Shown: positions 62,152 through 64,000 of the stretch, one piece after another
Layout of the letters: each line of letters begins with the position of its first letter
Position numbering within the stretch: the first letter of the stretch is position 1
DNA from: Bradyrhizobium sp. Rc3b
GTDB lineage: Bacteria; Pseudomonadota; Alphaproteobacteria; Rhizobiales; Xanthobacteraceae
DNA: 64,000 nucleotides
Reading direction: 5' to 3'
NCBI RefSeq assembly: GCF_900114915.1
Contig: NZ_FOUS01000004.1
Span: 310,001 to 374,000 of the forward strand
Notes under the pieces: model-generated
Told to the model about the DNA's origin: nothing
Database searches by the model: none
The model's input: only the letters and a program-made list of their open reading frames with translations
Program-made: the position numbers and the translations under genes

Positions 62152-63348
62152 TTACTTGACGCGCAAAACCTCGACGCCGGGCAGGGGCTTGCCTTCCATC
62201 CATTCGAGGAACGCGCCACCGGCGGTCGAGACATAGGTGAAGTCACCGGCCACATGGGCCTGGTTGAGCGCCGCGACGGTGTCGCCGCCGCCTGCGATCG
62301 AGATCAGCTTCTTGGCCTTGGTGCGCTCGGCGGCGTGCCTGGCGGCCGCGACCGTGCCGCGGTCGAACGGCTGCATCTCGAAGGCGCCGAGCGGTCCGTT
62401 CCAGACCAAGGTTGCCGCATCGTCGATCGCGGCGTGGACGCGGGCGATCGATTGCGGGCCGACGTCGAGGATCATGCCGTCGGCCGGGATCGCATCGAGC
62501 CCATAGGCGTGCGAGGGCGCGTTGGCAGCGAAATGATAGGCAACGGTGGCGTCGACGGGGAGGATGATGGCGCAGTTGGCCGCTTCCGCCTTCTCCATGA
62601 TGCGCAGCGCGGTGGCGCTAAGATCCTTCTCGGCCAGCGACTTGCCGACCGCGACGCCCTGGGCGTGCAGGAAGGTGTTGGCCATGCCGCCGCCGATCAC
62701 GAGCGCATCGACCTTGCTGACGAGGTTTTCGAGCAGGTCGATCTTGGTCGAGACTTTTGCGCCGCCGATGATCGCGATGACAGGCTTGGTCGGCGAGCCC
62801 AGTGCCTTCTCCAGCGCATCGAGCTCGGCCTGCATGGTGCGGCCGGCATAGGCCGGCAGCTTGTGGCCGAGGCCTTCGGTCGTGGCGTGGGCGCGGTGCG
62901 CCGCCGAGAACGCGTCATTGACCCAGATGTCGCCGAGCTTTGCCAGCTCCGCGACGAAGGCCGGATCGTTCTTTTCCTCTTCCTTGTGGAAGCGGGTATT
63001 TTCCAGACAGAGGATGTCGCCGTCGTTCAGGCTGGCGACGGCCTTGGCCGCGGGCTCGCCGATGCAGTCGTCGGCGAAGGCGACCGGCTTTTTCACCACC
63101 TTCGACACCGCTTCAGCGACGGGCTTGAGCGAGTCCTTGGCGTCTCGCCCCTTCGGCCGGCCGAAATGCGCGAGCAGGATGACCTTGCCGCCCTTGTCCG
63201 AGATTTCGGTGATGGTCGGCGCGACGCGCTCGATCCGGGTCGTGTCGCTGACGCGGCCATTGTCCATGGGCACGTTGAGATCGACGCGCAGCAGCACGCG
63301 CTTGCCCTTCACGTCGACGTCGTCGAGGGTACGGAATTTGGCGGACAT
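62152..63348 (-). CDS. pgk: Phosphoglycerate kinase
   Basis: 398 residues, ATG 63348 ([20 protein letters not shown]). [85 protein letters not shown] and [11 protein letters not shown] are all present. It makes ATP from 1,3-bisphosphoglycerate. It is separated from gap by a 141-base gap that holds a repeat, and followed by class II aldolase. Confidence 0.98.
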   Translation of the reverse strand: MSAKFRTLDDVDVKGKRVLLRVDLNVPMDNGRVSDTTRIERVAPTITEISDKGGKVILLAHFGRPKGRDAKDSLKPVAEAVSKVVKKPVAFADDCIGEPAAKAVASLNDGDILCLENTRFHKEEEKNDPAFVAELAKLGDIWVNDAFSAAHRAHATTEGLGHKLPAYAGRTMQAELDALEKALGSPTKPVIAIIGGAKVSTKIDLLENLVSKVDALVIGGGMANTFLHAQGVAVGKSLAEKDLSATALRIMEKAEAANCAIILPVDATVAYHFAANAPSHAYGLDAIPADGMILDVGPQSIARVHAAIDDAATLVWNGPLGAFEMQPFDRGTVAAARHAAERTKAKKLISIAGGGDTVAALNQAHVAGDFTYVSTAGGAFLEWMEGKPLPGVEVLRVK

Positions 63349-63357
63349 CGGGACACT

Positions 63358-63483
63358 CTCTTGTCCCGGGCGCTGCGCTGGCCGCGGAGCGGTGCGCTGC
63401 AGAACCGGGACCTACGCTGGAGGGACATGGGTCCCGGATCTACGATGCAGCGTTTCACGCTGCACCGCGCCCGGGACACGAGA
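63358..63483. repeat. Palindromic intergenic repeat, family A (copy 9)
   Basis: CTCTTGTCCCGGGCGCTGCG and CGCGCCCGGGACACGAGAG pair as outer arms; GGTCCCGGAT and a TGCAGCGTTTCACGCTGC hairpin lie inside. It separates gap from pgk within one operon. Confidence 0.83.
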
Positions 63484-63489
63484 GCGGAG

Positions 63490-64000
63490 TTAGATCACCT
63501 TCGCGATCGCAGCGGCGGTGTCCGCCATGCGGTTCGAGAAGCCCCACTCATTGTCGTACCAGGACATCACGCGCACCAGCGTGCCGTTCTGCACCTTGGT
63601 CTGGTCCTCGTGGAAGGTCGAGGAATGCGGGTCGTGGTTGAAGTCGATCGAGACGTTCGGCGCATTGGTGTAGCCGAGGATGCCCTTGAGCTGCTGCTCG
63701 CTGGCGCGCTTCATCGCCGCGTTGATCTCCTTGGCGTCGGTGGCGCGCTTGGCGACGATCTTGAGGTCGACGACCGAGACGTTCGGGGTCGGCACGCGGA
63801 TCGCGACGCCGTCGAGCTTGCCCTTGAGCTCCGGCAGCACGAGGCCGATCGCCTTCGCAGCACCGGTCGAGGTCGGGATCATCGACATCGCAGCCGCGCG
63901 GCCGCGATAGAGATCCTTATGCATCGTATCGAGCGTCGGCTGGTCGCCGGTATAGGCGTGGATCGTGGTCATGAAGCCGGTCTCGATGCCGACGAGATCG
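63490..64000 (-). CDS. gap: Glyceraldehyde-3-phosphate dehydrogenase, partial (N-terminus beyond window)
   Basis: The C-terminal 169 residues are present; the coding frame runs past base 64000, so the catalytic Cys region is not seen. [40 protein letters not shown] is the classic post-active-site block, and [12 protein letters not shown], then [19 protein letters not shown] close the family signature. It oxidises glyceraldehyde-3-phosphate with NAD(P). First gene seen of the gap-pgk-fba unit; a repeat lies between it and pgk. Confidence 0.97.
   Translation of the reverse strand, partial: DLVGIETGFMTTIHAYTGDQPTLDTMHKDLYRGRAAAMSMIPTSTGAAKAIGLVLPELKGKLDGVAIRVPTPNVSVVDLKIVAKRATDAKEINAAMKRASEQQLKGILGYTNAPNVSIDFNHDPHSSTFHEDQTKVQNGTLVRVMSWYDNEWGFSNRMADTAAAIAKVI

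Noticed and set aside
4541..63483. CRISPR array among the repeats
   Set aside because: Repeats are dispersed inverted pairs with no regular spacing or unique spacers, and there are no cas genes.
1..64000. Mobile element, prophage or integrated island
   Set aside because: No integrase, transposase, tRNA target or obvious shift in base composition was seen. The 'holin' name at 728-1183 reflects a family label, not a phage.

Overview
The window reads as ordinary chromosome of a GC-rich alphaproteobacterium of the Bradyrhizobium/Rhodopseudomonas type (Hyphomicrobiales, Nitrobacteraceae). Reasons: an RcdA/DUF1465 cell-cycle adaptor, a Bradyrhizobium-style cys cluster with DUF2849 and DUF934, class I and class II aldolases beside pgk and gap, EcfG-type stress promoters (GGAAC-N16/17-CGTT), and many dispersed palindromic intergenic repeats. 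I see no rRNA, tRNA, CRISPR, prophage, integrase or insertion sequence. About 55 protein genes are supported. The assignment rests on recognised families and gene order, not on a database search.

Layout. 1-7.6 kb: a truncated OpgC-like acyltransferase, a DUF883/holin-like pair (like yqjD-yqjE), an AI-2E family permease, an L,D-transpeptidase with a DUF2865 partner, a chemoreceptor, a 51-residue membrane protein and CsbD. Four exact EcfG-like promoters lie here, each just upstream of a small envelope or stress gene. 7.6-9.8 kb: malate synthase G. 10.1-21.7 kb: a complete assimilatory sulfate cluster, with cysD-cysNC on the minus strand facing cysG-DUF2849-cysI-DUF934-cysH-cysP-cysT-cysW-cysA on the plus strand. 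It covers uptake, activation, APS reduction, sulfite reduction and siroheme synthesis.

21.8-32 kb: a CAP-domain lipoprotein, a patatin coupled to 3-hydroxybutyrate dehydrogenase, a TauE-like permease, a polysaccharide flippase, a DsbD-N-type periplasmic protein, YqgE, a TauD/TfdA dioxygenase, two SDRs and a CsbD-like protein. 32-44.9 kb: a degenerate SGNH protein (DUF459), a lytic transglycosylase, galU, two cyclic-di-GMP proteins, a quinone oxidoreductase, DUF1192, a candidate small RNA with a strong terminator, rcdA and rpmE. 45-57 kb: an ABC exporter, a MotA/TolQ-like plus OmpA-like pair with a GNAT, a CFA-type methyltransferase, an RND efflux pair and an orphan AAA ATPase. 57-64 kb, all minus strand: gap (partial), pgk, class II fba, class I fba, a ThiE-like gene, a Sel1-repeat protein and suhB.

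At least four families of inverted-repeat elements fill most of the longer gaps. Nothing looks like a large unknown multi-gene system. The most promising unexplained items are the stress-promoter cluster, the candidate small RNA at 43.6 kb, the repeat family with a conserved loop, the MotA/OmpA-like pair, and DUF459 lacking both catalytic residues.
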